Assembly: GCF_001465545.3 (NCBI RefSeq)
Contig: NZ_CP013480.3
Location: 2,170,001-2,234,000, forward strand
DNA from: Pandoraea norimbergensis
Lineage (GTDB): Bacteria; Pseudomonadota; Gammaproteobacteria; Burkholderiales; Burkholderiaceae
Direction: 5' to 3'
Length of the DNA stretch: 64,000 nt
Made by a program: the position numbers and the translations under genes. The notes beneath the pieces are model-generated. The model saw nothing but the letters and a program-made list of their open reading frames with translations, was not told the DNA's origin and searched no databases. Shown piece by piece: positions 20,801 to 27,130 of this stretch. Each line of letters starts with the position of its first letter. Within the stretch, counting starts at the first letter, position 1.

Positions 20801-21329
20801 CGCCGCGCACGCAGTACTCGCCGGGACGCATCACCTGCGACACGTGCTCGTAACCGGCGAGCGTGAACTGCGACTTCAGCTTCGCTTCGTCAAGCCGTTC
20901 GCCTTGCCGGAAGTAGAACGTGTAGGCCGCCATGAAGCTGGCCGGCGCCATGCGGTAGAGCGCGGTGGTGGCGGGCACGAGCACAATGTCGCAGCGTTTT
21001 TCGCCGAGATCGTGCAAGGTGGCCAGCCGTTCCGAGATCAGGTCCTGGTGCGGCGAGAACGTGTCGTAAGGCAACGTTTCCCAGTCGGGCAGCAGGCGCA
21101 CGCGCGCCTCGGGCGCGTACCACTTGAGTTCTTGCTGGAGCCGCAGCGCGTCGGTCGCCTGCGCGCAGACAACCGCGAGCAGCGGCATGCGCTCCCGATT
21201 GGCTTCGAAGTAGCGGGCGATGAGCAGGGCGTCAGACGACGCGTGGGCACCGGCGAAGGCGTAACGCTGTCCCGCTTTCACGAGCGGCACAGGCACGGTA
21301 TTACGGGATATGGCGTTAGCGGATGACAT
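17865..21329 (-). CDS. mfd: Transcription-repair coupling factor Mfd
   Basis: A 1,154-residue protein, matching the usual length of Mfd. It displaces stalled RNA polymerase and recruits UvrA during transcription-coupled repair. Order of domains: UvrB-like N-terminal module (about 1-340, including LPDWETLPYDTFSPHQD and GEYCVRGGLIDLFP), the RNA-polymerase-interacting Tudor-like domain near 480-550 (VVHSQHGIGRYQGL), the SF2 translocase with Walker A GDVGFGKTEVALRAAF near 632 and DEEH near 731, the QLRGRVGRSHHQAYAY helicase motif, and a C-terminal TRCF domain. I set the start at 21329, which leaves 16 residues before the conserved VPLVKAGQ; the open frame extends to 21368. It is divergent from ispD, and the two start regions are only about 100 bp apart. 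Confidence 0.96.
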   Translation of the reverse strand: MSSANAISRNTVPVPLVKAGQRYAFAGAHASSDALLIARYFEANRERMPLLAVVCAQATDALRLQQELKWYAPEARVRLLPDWETLPYDTFSPHQDLISERLATLHDLGEKRCDIVLVPATTALYRMAPASFMAAYTFYFRQGERLDEAKLKSQFTLAGYEHVSQVMRPGEYCVRGGLIDLFPMGSPLPYRLDLFDDTVDSIRAFDPDTQRSLYPVKEVRLLPGREFPFDEPARTAFRGRWREVFEGDPSRSTIYKDMGSGVPSAGIEYYLPLFFEETATLFHYLPPDAQLVFVGDLEGAIQRFWNDTRQRYNFLSHDRERPVLPPEQLFLLDQDFFTFAKPFARLTLAKPGDGSWAIPLPTISVNRRADDPLAALRAYLARTPARVLLCADSAGRRETLLQLLHDNDLRPVSVESLEDFLTSDARFAIGVAPLASGFLLPTEDLAFITENELYEGLARRVGKRRQEQATSVDSMVRDLAELKVGDPVVHSQHGIGRYQGLISMDLGEGETEFLHLDYSGQSKLYVPVSQLHLISRYSGADPDTAPLHSLGSGQWEKARRKAAQQIRDTAAELLNLYARRAARSGYAFELSPRDYEKFADSFGFEETPDQAAAINAVMADMTSGKPMDRLVCGDVGFGKTEVALRAAFIAVLDGKQVALLAPTTLLAEQHAQTFSDRFADWPVRIAELSRFKTTKEVNTSVKAINDGQVDIVIGTHKLLSNDIQFQRLGLVIIDEEHRFGVRQKEALKALRAEVDVLTLTATPIPRTLGMALEGLRDFSVIATAPQKRLAIKTFVRREEDGVIREAMLRELKRGGQVYFLHNEVETIENRKLELEALVPEARIVVAHGQMHERDLERVMRDFVTQRANVLLCTTIIETGIDVPTANTILMHRADKFGLAQLHQLRGRVGRSHHQAYAYLLVHDPKSLTKQAQRRLEAIQQMEELGAGFYLAMHDLEIRGAGEVLGDKQSGEIHEIGFQLYTDMLADAVSALKAGREPDLNAPLAVTTEINLHVPAILPSDYCGDVQERLSLYKRLANGTNADAIDTIQEELVDRFGKLPQQAQALIETHRMRLLAKPLGITKIDASEEAIALQFEPTPAVDPMRIIELVQKHRHIKLAGQDKLRIEAKHPQLTDRVRAIKETLRAISSPGARAA

Positions 21330-21398
21330 AGAAAAGCGTTGCAGAAATGGCAAAGCACGGGGCTCCATGAAGATGGGGCCCCGTGAAGATCAGCGTCT

Positions 21399-21406
21399 AT
21401 TATAAA
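21399..21406. promoter_or_regulatory. Overlapping -10-like elements in the mfd/ispD divergent region
   Basis: TATAAT occurs on the minus strand at 21399-21404 (towards mfd) and TATAAA on the plus strand at 21401-21406 (towards ispD). No convincing -35 accompanies either. Start sites near 21392 (mfd) and 21413 (ispD) would give leaders of about 63 and 25 bases. Confidence 0.4.
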
Positions 21407-21437
21407 ATCCCCGCTTTACCCTTACCTGCGTTTTATC

Positions 21438-22160
21438 GTGAGCGACCGACTTTTTGCTGTCATCCCGTGCGCCGGGGCCGGTGTGCGCGCCGGGGCCGAC
21501 GTGCCCAAGCAGTACCGGAGCGTGGGCGGACGCGCCATGCTTCACTATGCGCTCGCCGCGTTTGACGCCTGTTCCGAGTTCGCCCAGACCGTGCTGGTGC
21601 TGGCGCCGGACGACAATCACTTCGATGGCCGCCGCTTTGGCCCTCTGCGTTTTGCCGTGCGCCGCTGCGGCGGGGCGTCGCGTCACGCGTCGGTGCTTGG
21701 CGGTCTTCAGGCGCTGACCGAATTCGGCGCGCAGGACAGCGACTGGGTGCTCGTGCACGACGCGGCACGCCCGGGCATCACCCCGGCGCTGATCCGCACG
21801 TTGGTCGAAGCCCTGCGCGACGACCCCGTCGGCGGCATTCTGGCGCTGCCCGTGGCCGATACGCTCAAGCGTGAAGACGCACCGGCGGCTGCCGGTGGAC
21901 TGGCGGCCGTGGCCGCAACCGAATCGCGCGACGGCCTTTGGCAGGCACAAACGCCGCAGATGTTCCGTCTCGGCATGCTGCGTCAGGCGCTCGAAGACGC
22001 ACTTGCCGCCGGTGCCGAAGTGACCGATGAGGCCAGCGCCATCGAGCGCATGGGGCATGCCCCCAAGCTCGTGCGTGGCAGTCTGCGCAACTTCAAGGTC
22101 ACGTATCCCGAAGATTTCGCGCTGGCCGAGGCTTTTCTCGGCGCGGCTCGCCCGGCGTAA
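21438..22160 (+). CDS. ispD: 2-C-methyl-D-erythritol 4-phosphate cytidylyltransferase (IspD)
   Basis: A 240-residue nucleotidyltransferase that forms CDP-methylerythritol from MEP and CTP in the non-mevalonate isoprenoid pathway. The N-terminal CTP-binding loop reads [18 protein letters not shown]. The conserved [13 protein letters not shown] block and the [22 protein letters not shown] segment (EATESRD region near 155-172) follow, and [12 protein letters not shown] is the distal substrate-binding motif. The start is GTG at 21438. ispF follows 30 bp downstream on the same strand, the usual ispD-ispF pair, and the two end at a strong terminator. Length and motifs are complete, with nothing unusual. 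Confidence 0.97.
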   Translation: MSDRLFAVIPCAGAGVRAGADVPKQYRSVGGRAMLHYALAAFDACSEFAQTVLVLAPDDNHFDGRRFGPLRFAVRRCGGASRHASVLGGLQALTEFGAQDSDWVLVHDAARPGITPALIRTLVEALRDDPVGGILALPVADTLKREDAPAAAGGLAAVAATESRDGLWQAQTPQMFRLGMLRQALEDALAAGAEVTDEASAIERMGHAPKLVRGSLRNFKVTYPEDFALAEAFLGAARPA

Positions 22161-22190
22161 GCTGGGTCTCCTGCATTTGACGATCCCTTC

Positions 22191-22712
22191 ATGACTGAAC
22201 AAGCTGTTTCTTCCATTTCGCTCGCCGCCTTGTCCAAACTTCGCATCGGTCAGGGTTATGACGTGCATGCGCTCGTCCCCGGCCGTCCGCTGGTGATGGG
22301 CGGCGTGACCATTCCGTTCGATCGCGGCCTGCTCGGCCACTCGGACGCCGACGTGCTGCTGCACGCGATCACCGATGCCGTGCTCGGCGCGGCGGCGCTC
22401 GGCGACATCGGCCGTCACTTCCCGGACACGGACCCGACGTTCAAGGGGGCAAACAGCGTCGTTTTGCTGCAAGAGGCAATGCGCCGCGTGCGTGCGCAGG
22501 GTTACGAGATCGTCAACATCGACTGCACGGTGATTGCACAGGCGCCGAAGCTGGCCCCGCATATCGCCGCGATGACGCAGTCGATTGCCGACGCGCTGGG
22601 GATTACCGTCGGTCAGGTCAACGTGAAGGCCAAAACCAACGAGAAGCTCGGCTATCTCGGCCGTCAGGAAGGCATCGAGGCACAAGCGGCGGCGTTGCTG
22701 ATGGGCGCGTAA
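22191..22712 (+). CDS. ispF: 2-C-methyl-D-erythritol 2,4-cyclodiphosphate synthase (IspF)
   Basis: A 173-residue trimeric zinc enzyme that converts CDP-ME 2-phosphate to the cyclic diphosphate in the MEP pathway. The zinc-ligand motif is GQGYDVHAL near residue 20, and [16 protein letters not shown] supplies the third ligand and the active-site loop. [12 protein letters not shown] and [16 protein letters not shown] complete the family signature. The first 15 residues before RIGQGYDVH are a short N-terminal extension, longer than in E. coli. It is co-oriented with ispD 30 bp upstream and followed by a bidirectional terminator. Confidence 0.97.
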   Translation: MTEQAVSSISLAALSKLRIGQGYDVHALVPGRPLVMGGVTIPFDRGLLGHSDADVLLHAITDAVLGAAALGDIGRHFPDTDPTFKGANSVVLLQEAMRRVRAQGYEIVNIDCTVIAQAPKLAPHIAAMTQSIADALGITVGQVNVKAKTNEKLGYLGRQEGIEAQAAALLMGA

Positions 22713-22756
22713 GGCTTGAGATGTGAGGGGGTGATGCCCCCGAACGGCTGCCAATG

Positions 22757-22795
22757 AAAACGGCGCTGCGGGGTTGAACCCGGCAGCGCCGTTTT
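22757..22795. terminator. Bidirectional Rho-independent terminator between ispF and ahpD
   Basis: A 13-bp perfect stem (AAAACGGCGCTGC / GCAGCGCCGTTTT) lies between the convergent ispF and ahpD genes. The A/T ends supply a T-run on both strands, so it can serve both operons. Confidence 0.85.
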
Positions 22796-22839
22796 GCTTG
22801 GTGCGTCGTCAGACGAAAGCCTGACGATGACCTCCGACT

Positions 22840-23367
22840 TTATGCCGCTTCGGCAGCGATCACTTGCGCGGCAGCATTGATGACAGCGGCGATACGGCCG
22901 ACGTCACGCAGTTGCGCGGTGCTCATGCCTTGTTCGGTGGCGAGCAGGTGATAGTGCGACTTCACGCAGAAGTGGCACTTGCCGACGATGGACGCGGCCA
23001 GCGCGTACATCTCGAAGCGTCGCTGATCCACGCCGCCCCGGGTGGCGTAGGCGTTCATGCGCAGTTGGGCCTTCTCGTTCTTGAGCTCGGCGTTGTCCGC
23101 CATCTCGAGATACGGGTACCACGTGTTGTTCATGCCCATGAGCGCGGCAGCGGTCAACGCGCCTTCCAGCTCTTCCGGGGGCAGCACACCCGATTCACGA
23201 ATGGCCTTGATCAGCGGCTGGCTCTTCGCGGCAAACGCAGCGGCAAGGGCCACGCCCACGGCATCGGTGCCTTCCAGCGAGGAACGAGCGATCGTACCGT
23301 CGAGGTTCAGGCGGATGTCCTTGGCGTAATCGGGAATCTGCGCCTTAATCGCGTTCAGGAATTCCAT
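22840..23367 (-). CDS. ahpD: Alkyl hydroperoxide reductase AhpD
   Basis: A 175-residue member of the carboxymuconolactone decarboxylase fold. The redox CxxC is Cys131-His-Phe-Cys134 with His138 in GKCHFCVKSHYHLL, the same spacing as the AhpD disulfide that reduces AhpC in Mycobacterium tuberculosis. It should recycle the AhpC encoded just upstream, passing electrons from a lipoamide-type donor. A good AGGAGAA ribosome-binding site precedes the ATG. It is the second gene of the ahpC-ahpD pair, but an intrinsic terminator lies in the 59-bp gap between them, so its level probably depends on read-through. Confidence 0.95.
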   Translation of the reverse strand: MEFLNAIKAQIPDYAKDIRLNLDGTIARSSLEGTDAVGVALAAAFAAKSQPLIKAIRESGVLPPEELEGALTAAALMGMNNTWYPYLEMADNAELKNEKAQLRMNAYATRGGVDQRRFEMYALAASIVGKCHFCVKSHYHLLATEQGMSTAQLRDVGRIAAVINAAAQVIAAEAA

Positions 23368-23392
23368 AAATTTCTCCTATTGCGTTGGGCTG

Positions 23393-23415
23393 AAAAAGCC
23401 CGCTCGCGCGGGCTT
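23393..23415 (-). terminator. Intrinsic terminator/attenuator between ahpC and ahpD
   Basis: On the minus strand AAGCCCGC-GCGA-GCGGGCTT forms an 8-bp stem with a 4-base loop and runs into five T residues. It lies 12 bp after the ahpC stop and 26 bp before the ahpD start. Confidence 0.75.
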
Positions 23416-23426
23416 CGAGGCAAAAC

Positions 23427-23975
23427 TTACAGCGTGTTGCCACCGACCGCACGGTTGCACGGGCAGAGTTCGTCCGTTTGCAGACCGTCCAGAATACGCA
23501 GCACTTCTTCCGGGTTACGGCCAACGTTCAGGTTGTTCACCGAAACGTGCTGGATGACGTTGTGCGGGTCAACGATGAACGTTGCACGCAGGGCCACGCC
23601 AGCTTCCTTGTCACGCACGCCGAGCTGGTCGATCAGCGAACCGGTCACATCGCCGAACGAGTAGTGGTTCAGCTTGTTCAGGTCCTTGTGCTCACGGCGC
23701 CATGCCAGCTTCACGAATTCGTTGTCGCTCGAACCGCCGAGCAGCACAGCGTCGCGATCGGCGAAGTCGCCGTTCAGCTTGCCGAATTCGACGATTTCGG
23801 TCGGGCACACGAAGGTGAAGTCCTTCGGGTAGAAGTAAATGATCTTCCACTTGCCCGGGAACGAGGCTTCGGTGATGGTTTCGAAAGCCGACACGCCGTT
23901 TTCTTCGTGGTTGTTAAAACCAGGCTTTGCCGCTTCTACCGAGAACGCTTCGAGTTTGTCGCCGACAGTTTTCAT
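23427..23975 (-). CDS. ahpC: Peroxiredoxin AhpC
   Basis: A 182-residue typical 2-Cys peroxiredoxin that reduces hydrogen peroxide, alkyl peroxides and peroxynitrite. The peroxidatic Cys57 is in FYPKDFTFVCPTEIVEFG. The C-terminal LCPCNRAVG provides Cys171 and Cys173, the extra-cysteine arrangement of the AhpC that pairs with AhpD rather than AhpF. AAGGAGT lies just upstream of the ATG. It is the first gene of the pair, and its own promoter region carries a candidate OxyR site. Confidence 0.96.
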   Translation of the reverse strand: MKTVGDKLEAFSVEAAKPGFNNHEENGVSAFETITEASFPGKWKIIYFYPKDFTFVCPTEIVEFGKLNGDFADRDAVLLGGSSDNEFVKLAWRREHKDLNKLNHYSFGDVTGSLIDQLGVRDKEAGVALRATFIVDPHNVIQHVSVNNLNVGRNPEEVLRILDGLQTDELCPCNRAVGGNTL

Positions 23976-24072
23976 CGATTTACTCCTTAATTGATGCGGT
24001 TAACGTTGGATGTCTTCAAATACATCGCAACCTGCAACTACCCGGGTTCACGCGATCCCGGGCAACTAACGG

Positions 24073-24101
24073 ATTATACGCTATCGAATGATCGACAGCA
24101 A
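24073..24101 (-). promoter_or_regulatory. Candidate ahpC promoter
   Basis: On the minus strand a perfect TATAAT (24073-24078) lies 17 bp from TTGCTG (24096-24101), a weak -35 as expected for an activated promoter. The predicted start near 24066 gives a leader of about 90 bases to ahpC. Confidence 0.7.
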
Positions 24102-24137
24102 TAGTTTGTATTTATGGCGGGGATAGTTAAATCAAAT
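24101..24137. promoter_or_regulatory. Candidate OxyR operator upstream of ahpC
   Basis: The plus strand reads ATAG-N7-TTAT-N7-ATAG-N7-AAAT at 24101-24137. The OxyR consensus is four such tetranucleotides (ATAG, CTAT, ATAG, CTAT) spaced by 7 bp; 13 of the 16 positions match and the spacing is exact. The internal T and A of the first half also match. It abuts the ahpC -35 element, the position used by OxyR when it activates. Confidence 0.65.
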
Positions 24138-24232
24138 CCCGTCGATAGGATTTTGTGAGTGGCCCGAGGTGAGGGCTTTCATGAAGCGATTCGGGACCCC
24201 ATTCGCGAGGCCCAATTTCCGCACGATACGCC

Positions 24233-25576
24233 TTATTTAGCAAGCGGAAATGACACGATGATTTCAAGGCCGGAGCCGGGGCGCACGTTACTCAGCGTTG
24301 CCTGCCCTTTGTAGCGCGACGCGATGCGCTGCACGATGGCCATGCCGAGCCCCGTGCCGTCGGCTTTGGTGCGGGCGGTGTCGACGCGGTAGAACGGACG
24401 GAAGACCAGCGCGAGTTGCTCCTCGGGAATGCCCGGGCCGGTATCGCGCACTCGCATCTCGACGCGCTCGCCAAGGACACGCGTCGTGATGTGCACGTTG
24501 GCGATGTCGCTCACGGCATCGCGTCCGTACTTGCGGGCATTCTCGATCAGGTTGTTGAGCAGACGCTTCAGGTCGGTGCGCTCGGCGAGCACGAAGGCCT
24601 CTTCGCCCAGTTCGACCGTGATGTTCAAATCTTCGCGCCCCTCGAACGCATGCACCGTTTCGCGCACGGTCTCCGAGAGATCGATGGTTTGCAGCACAGT
24701 GCGCGAGGCTGGCCGGGCGTAATCGAGGAAGCGGCCGATGATCTCGTCCATCTGTTCGATGTCGCTGATCATGTCGCGCTTGACCGATTCTTCCGAGGGG
24801 CTCATTTCGGTTTCCAGCCGCAGACGCGCCAACGGCGTGCGCAGATCGTGCGAGATGCCCGCGAGCATCAGTGCCCGGTCGGCTTCCAGCCGCTCAAGTT
24901 CCTGCACCATCTGATTGAAACTGCGGTTCGCCTCGGCGGCCTCACCCATGCCGCGCTCCGGCAAGGGGTCGGGCCGGTGGCCGCCGCCGATGGCGCGGGC
25001 CGCGTGTGCAAGTCGCGCGAATGGCCGGTTCACCAGCGCCGTGATGAAGGCCGCCCCGATCAGCGAGAGCGCCAGCGCGAACGTGCCCCAACTGAACAGC
25101 TGCAAACCGGTGGCGGTGTCGATGCGGTCTTGTTCGATGGCGACCCAGTAGTCGTCTTCATCGATCTTGAAGCTGATCCACATCGCGGGGATTTCGTTGA
25201 CCGACGAGGCGATCACCGTGTCGGTGCCGAGCCGGCGCTGTACGTCGCGCGTGATCAGATCCGTCACCACGCCGCCGGCCTGCTTCTCGATCTTGTCGGC
25301 GGGTTCGCGCGGGTAGACGCGAATGCCTTCGTTGCTCTCGAGATCCTGCAAGAGCGCGCGGCGCAGATCGGGCTCGGAGTAGAGCAGGGCGGTGCGCGTG
25401 AGTTTGACGATCGACACGAGTTGCTGCGCCACGCGTTGGGCGCGCGGTTCGCGCTCGATCACGCGAAAGCTCTGATACCAGGCGGCCAGACTCACGCCGA
25501 TCAGCAGGGCAATCAGGAAGAAGGTACGCCAGAACAGACCGCCGAACAGCCCGCGTACCATCCGGATCGGATGCAT
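24233..25576 (-). CDS. envZ: EnvZ-type sensor histidine kinase
   Basis: A 447-residue inner-membrane kinase. The first transmembrane segment spans about 16-34 and the second about 163-183, bracketing a periplasmic domain of about 130 residues. A HAMP linker follows, with Pro in NRPFARLAHAARAI. The H-box is AGISHDLRTPLARLRLE with phospho-acceptor His243. The N box (LLNNLIENARKYG), G1 (RDTGPGIP) and G2 (DGTGLGMAIV) are intact. It should phosphorylate the OmpR-type regulator encoded upstream. The two genes are separated by about 144 bp containing a strong hairpin, not overlapped as is common. The signal sensed cannot be read from the sequence. Confidence 0.93.
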   Translation of the reverse strand: MHPIRMVRGLFGGLFWRTFFLIALLIGVSLAAWYQSFRVIEREPRAQRVAQQLVSIVKLTRTALLYSEPDLRRALLQDLESNEGIRVYPREPADKIEKQAGGVVTDLITRDVQRRLGTDTVIASSVNEIPAMWISFKIDEDDYWVAIEQDRIDTATGLQLFSWGTFALALSLIGAAFITALVNRPFARLAHAARAIGGGHRPDPLPERGMGEAAEANRSFNQMVQELERLEADRALMLAGISHDLRTPLARLRLETEMSPSEESVKRDMISDIEQMDEIIGRFLDYARPASRTVLQTIDLSETVRETVHAFEGREDLNITVELGEEAFVLAERTDLKRLLNNLIENARKYGRDAVSDIANVHITTRVLGERVEMRVRDTGPGIPEEQLALVFRPFYRVDTARTKADGTGLGMAIVQRIASRYKGQATLSNVRPGSGLEIIVSFPLAK

Positions 25577-25653
25577 GGGGTTGCTCCGTCTAATGCGAAA
25601 TGCGTGCGTGCACGGTTGCCCGGCCGGCCATCAGTGGCCCGCCCGGATAAGAC

Positions 25654-25691
25654 ACGACGCCGGTGCGCGAAGAGGTCGCGACCGGCGTCGT
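25654..25691. terminator. Strong hairpin between ompR and envZ
   Basis: ACGACGCCGGT (25654-25664) pairs with ACCGGCGTCGT (25681-25691), and an inner CGCGA/TCGCG pair extends the stem to about 16 bp with one bulge. In the ompR-to-envZ direction no T-run follows; on the plus strand TTTT follows. It may tune envZ expression or mark an RNA-processing site. Confidence 0.5.
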
Positions 25692-25720
25692 TTTGTTGCG
25701 TGAGACGTAAAGCCGAGCGA

Positions 25721-26446
25721 TCACGCGCCGCCGTCCGGGATGAAGACGTAGCCCAGGCCCCAGACCGTCTGGATGAAACGCGGGCTGCCCGGGTCGGGCT
25801 CGATCAGCTTGCGAAGACGCGAGATCTGCACGTCGAGGCTGCGGTCGAAGACTTCGTATTCGCGACCGCGTGCCAACTCCATCAGCTTCTCGCGAGAGAG
25901 CGGCTGACGCGGATGACGGGCGAAGACCTTCAACACGGAGAACTCACCGGTGGTCAGTGCAATTTCCTGACCGTTCTTGGTGAGTGTGCGCGTCGCGAGG
26001 TTCAGGGCGAAGTCACCGAACTCGAACGTCTCCATGGTTTCACTGGGCGCACCGGGGAGTTCAGGCGGGGCCTGACGGCGCAGCACGGCGTGAATGCGGG
26101 CGACGAGTTCGCGCGGATTGAAGGGTTTCGGCAGATAATCGTCCGCACCCATTTCGAGGCCGACGATTCGGTCGACATCCTCGCCCTTGGCCGTTAACAT
26201 GATGATCGGCGTGCGGTCGTTGGCGCCACGCAGACGGCGGCAAATAGAGAGACCGTCTTCACCGGGGAGCATCAGGTCCAGCACGAGCAGATCGAACCGC
26301 TCGCGCACCCAAAGCTTGTTCATGGCCGTGGCATTTTCGGCCACGAAGACATTGAAGCCCTGTTCCCCGAGGTAACGACGCAGCAAGTCGCGCAAGCGCG
26401 GATCGTCGTCGACAACCAGAATTTTGGAAGCGTTTTTATTTTCCAT
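25721..26446 (-). CDS. ompR: OmpR-family response regulator
   Basis: A 241-residue response regulator. The receiver domain (about 8-120) has the acidic pocket VVDDD and the phospho-acceptor Asp57 in LLVLDLMLPGEDG; the conserved Thr and Lys are in IIMLTAKGEDVDRI. The winged-helix DNA-binding domain (about 140-238) carries LTTGEFSVLKVF and REYEVFDRSLDVQISRLRK, which is close to E. coli OmpR. The open frame runs up to 26659, but the ATG at 26446 gives the normal MENKNASKILVVDDD beginning. It probably controls porin genes and, through the tandem repeats just upstream, its own transcription. envZ follows on the same strand. Confidence 0.94.
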   Translation of the reverse strand: MENKNASKILVVDDDPRLRDLLRRYLGEQGFNVFVAENATAMNKLWVRERFDLLVLDLMLPGEDGLSICRRLRGANDRTPIIMLTAKGEDVDRIVGLEMGADDYLPKPFNPRELVARIHAVLRRQAPPELPGAPSETMETFEFGDFALNLATRTLTKNGQEIALTTGEFSVLKVFARHPRQPLSREKLMELARGREYEVFDRSLDVQISRLRKLIEPDPGSPRFIQTVWGLGYVFIPDGGA

Positions 26447-26495
26447 GCCACGTATCTTAGCTCGAAATGCCGCGAACTGAGGAGGCCGCCAAAGC

Positions 26496-26523
26496 GGGTT
26501 ACAAAGGGTTACATAATTTACCC
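26496..26523. promoter_or_regulatory. Tandem 10-bp repeats upstream of ompR, candidate OmpR boxes
   Basis: GGGTTACA occurs at 26496-26503 and again at 26506-26513, exactly one helical turn apart, followed in phase by a weaker ATTTACCC at 26516-26523. OmpR binds tandem GTTACA-like decamers, so these are candidate autoregulatory sites. They lie between ompR and the divergent small gene at 26616 and could act on both. Confidence 0.55.
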
Positions 26524-26615
26524 TACGGCTTGTGCGCTGACCATAGGCAGTGGGTACACTTGCACCCCTGCCAGGGCGAAAACCTGCCGCGTGGCATGAA
26601 GGACATACGCAAAAG

Positions 26616-26930
26616 ATGAGATGGGCTGCTGAGTTTTCGCTACTGTTCGGGGGGATCATGCTCTGGGGACACCTGAGCGTGACGTATGCCCGTCCCGTGC
26701 CGCATTTCAGCGCTCAGACGCACGCCGCACCGAAGGTCGAGCGTGCTTCGCCGCAGCAACGCAACGCGCCAAAGAATTCACCTGCCAGCGATTCGAATGC
26801 CGAGCGTCGTGCCGACGATCTGCCGAATCCGCCGGCGGGCCGCCGTCCCAACGGCCATATGACCCCGGAAGACCGGCGCTTGCTTCGTCAGCATATTCAG
26901 GATGCGGTGCGCGAGTTGTATAGCCACTGA
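26616..26930 (+). CDS. Small secreted or membrane-anchored protein of unknown function
   Basis: A 104-residue protein with no family I can name. The start at 26616 gives a hydrophobic N-terminus (MRWAAEFSLLFGGIMLWGHL) ending near TYARP, which looks like a signal peptide or anchor. The middle is rich in Pro, Asn, Ser and Arg and probably disordered. The end, MTPEDRRLLRQHIQDAVREL, is a predicted amphipathic helix. It is divergent from ompR across a short region with tandem GGGTTACA repeats, so OmpR control is plausible. A clear intrinsic terminator follows at 27012. I consider it a real gene because of the signal-like start, the terminator and the absence of any competing frame. Confidence 0.65.
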   Translation: MRWAAEFSLLFGGIMLWGHLSVTYARPVPHFSAQTHAAPKVERASPQQRNAPKNSPASDSNAERRADDLPNPPAGRRPNGHMTPEDRRLLRQHIQDAVRELYSH

Positions 26931-27011
26931 TCCGCTTATAGACGAAGCCCAGCCCCGTTCGCCAACGTTGCCCCCTGTGATGCGAGCGCCTCATGAAGCC
27001 GAACCGAATCC

Positions 27012-27041
27012 AGCCAGCCTCGACCGACGCTGGCTTTTTTT
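27012..27041 (+). terminator. Rho-independent terminator after the small secreted-protein gene
   Basis: AGCCAGC (27012-27018) pairs with GCTGGCT (27029-27035) and is followed by an unbroken run of seven T residues. It argues that the next gene starts downstream of this point. Confidence 0.8.
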
Positions 27042-27130
27042 GCGTCCACCGTTGGCCGGGACGTCTCTTTTCCGAACGGTTCGTTCGGCCCGATAGCGCG
27101 GCAACTGCCCGGTCATCTCTCGCCGCAGCG

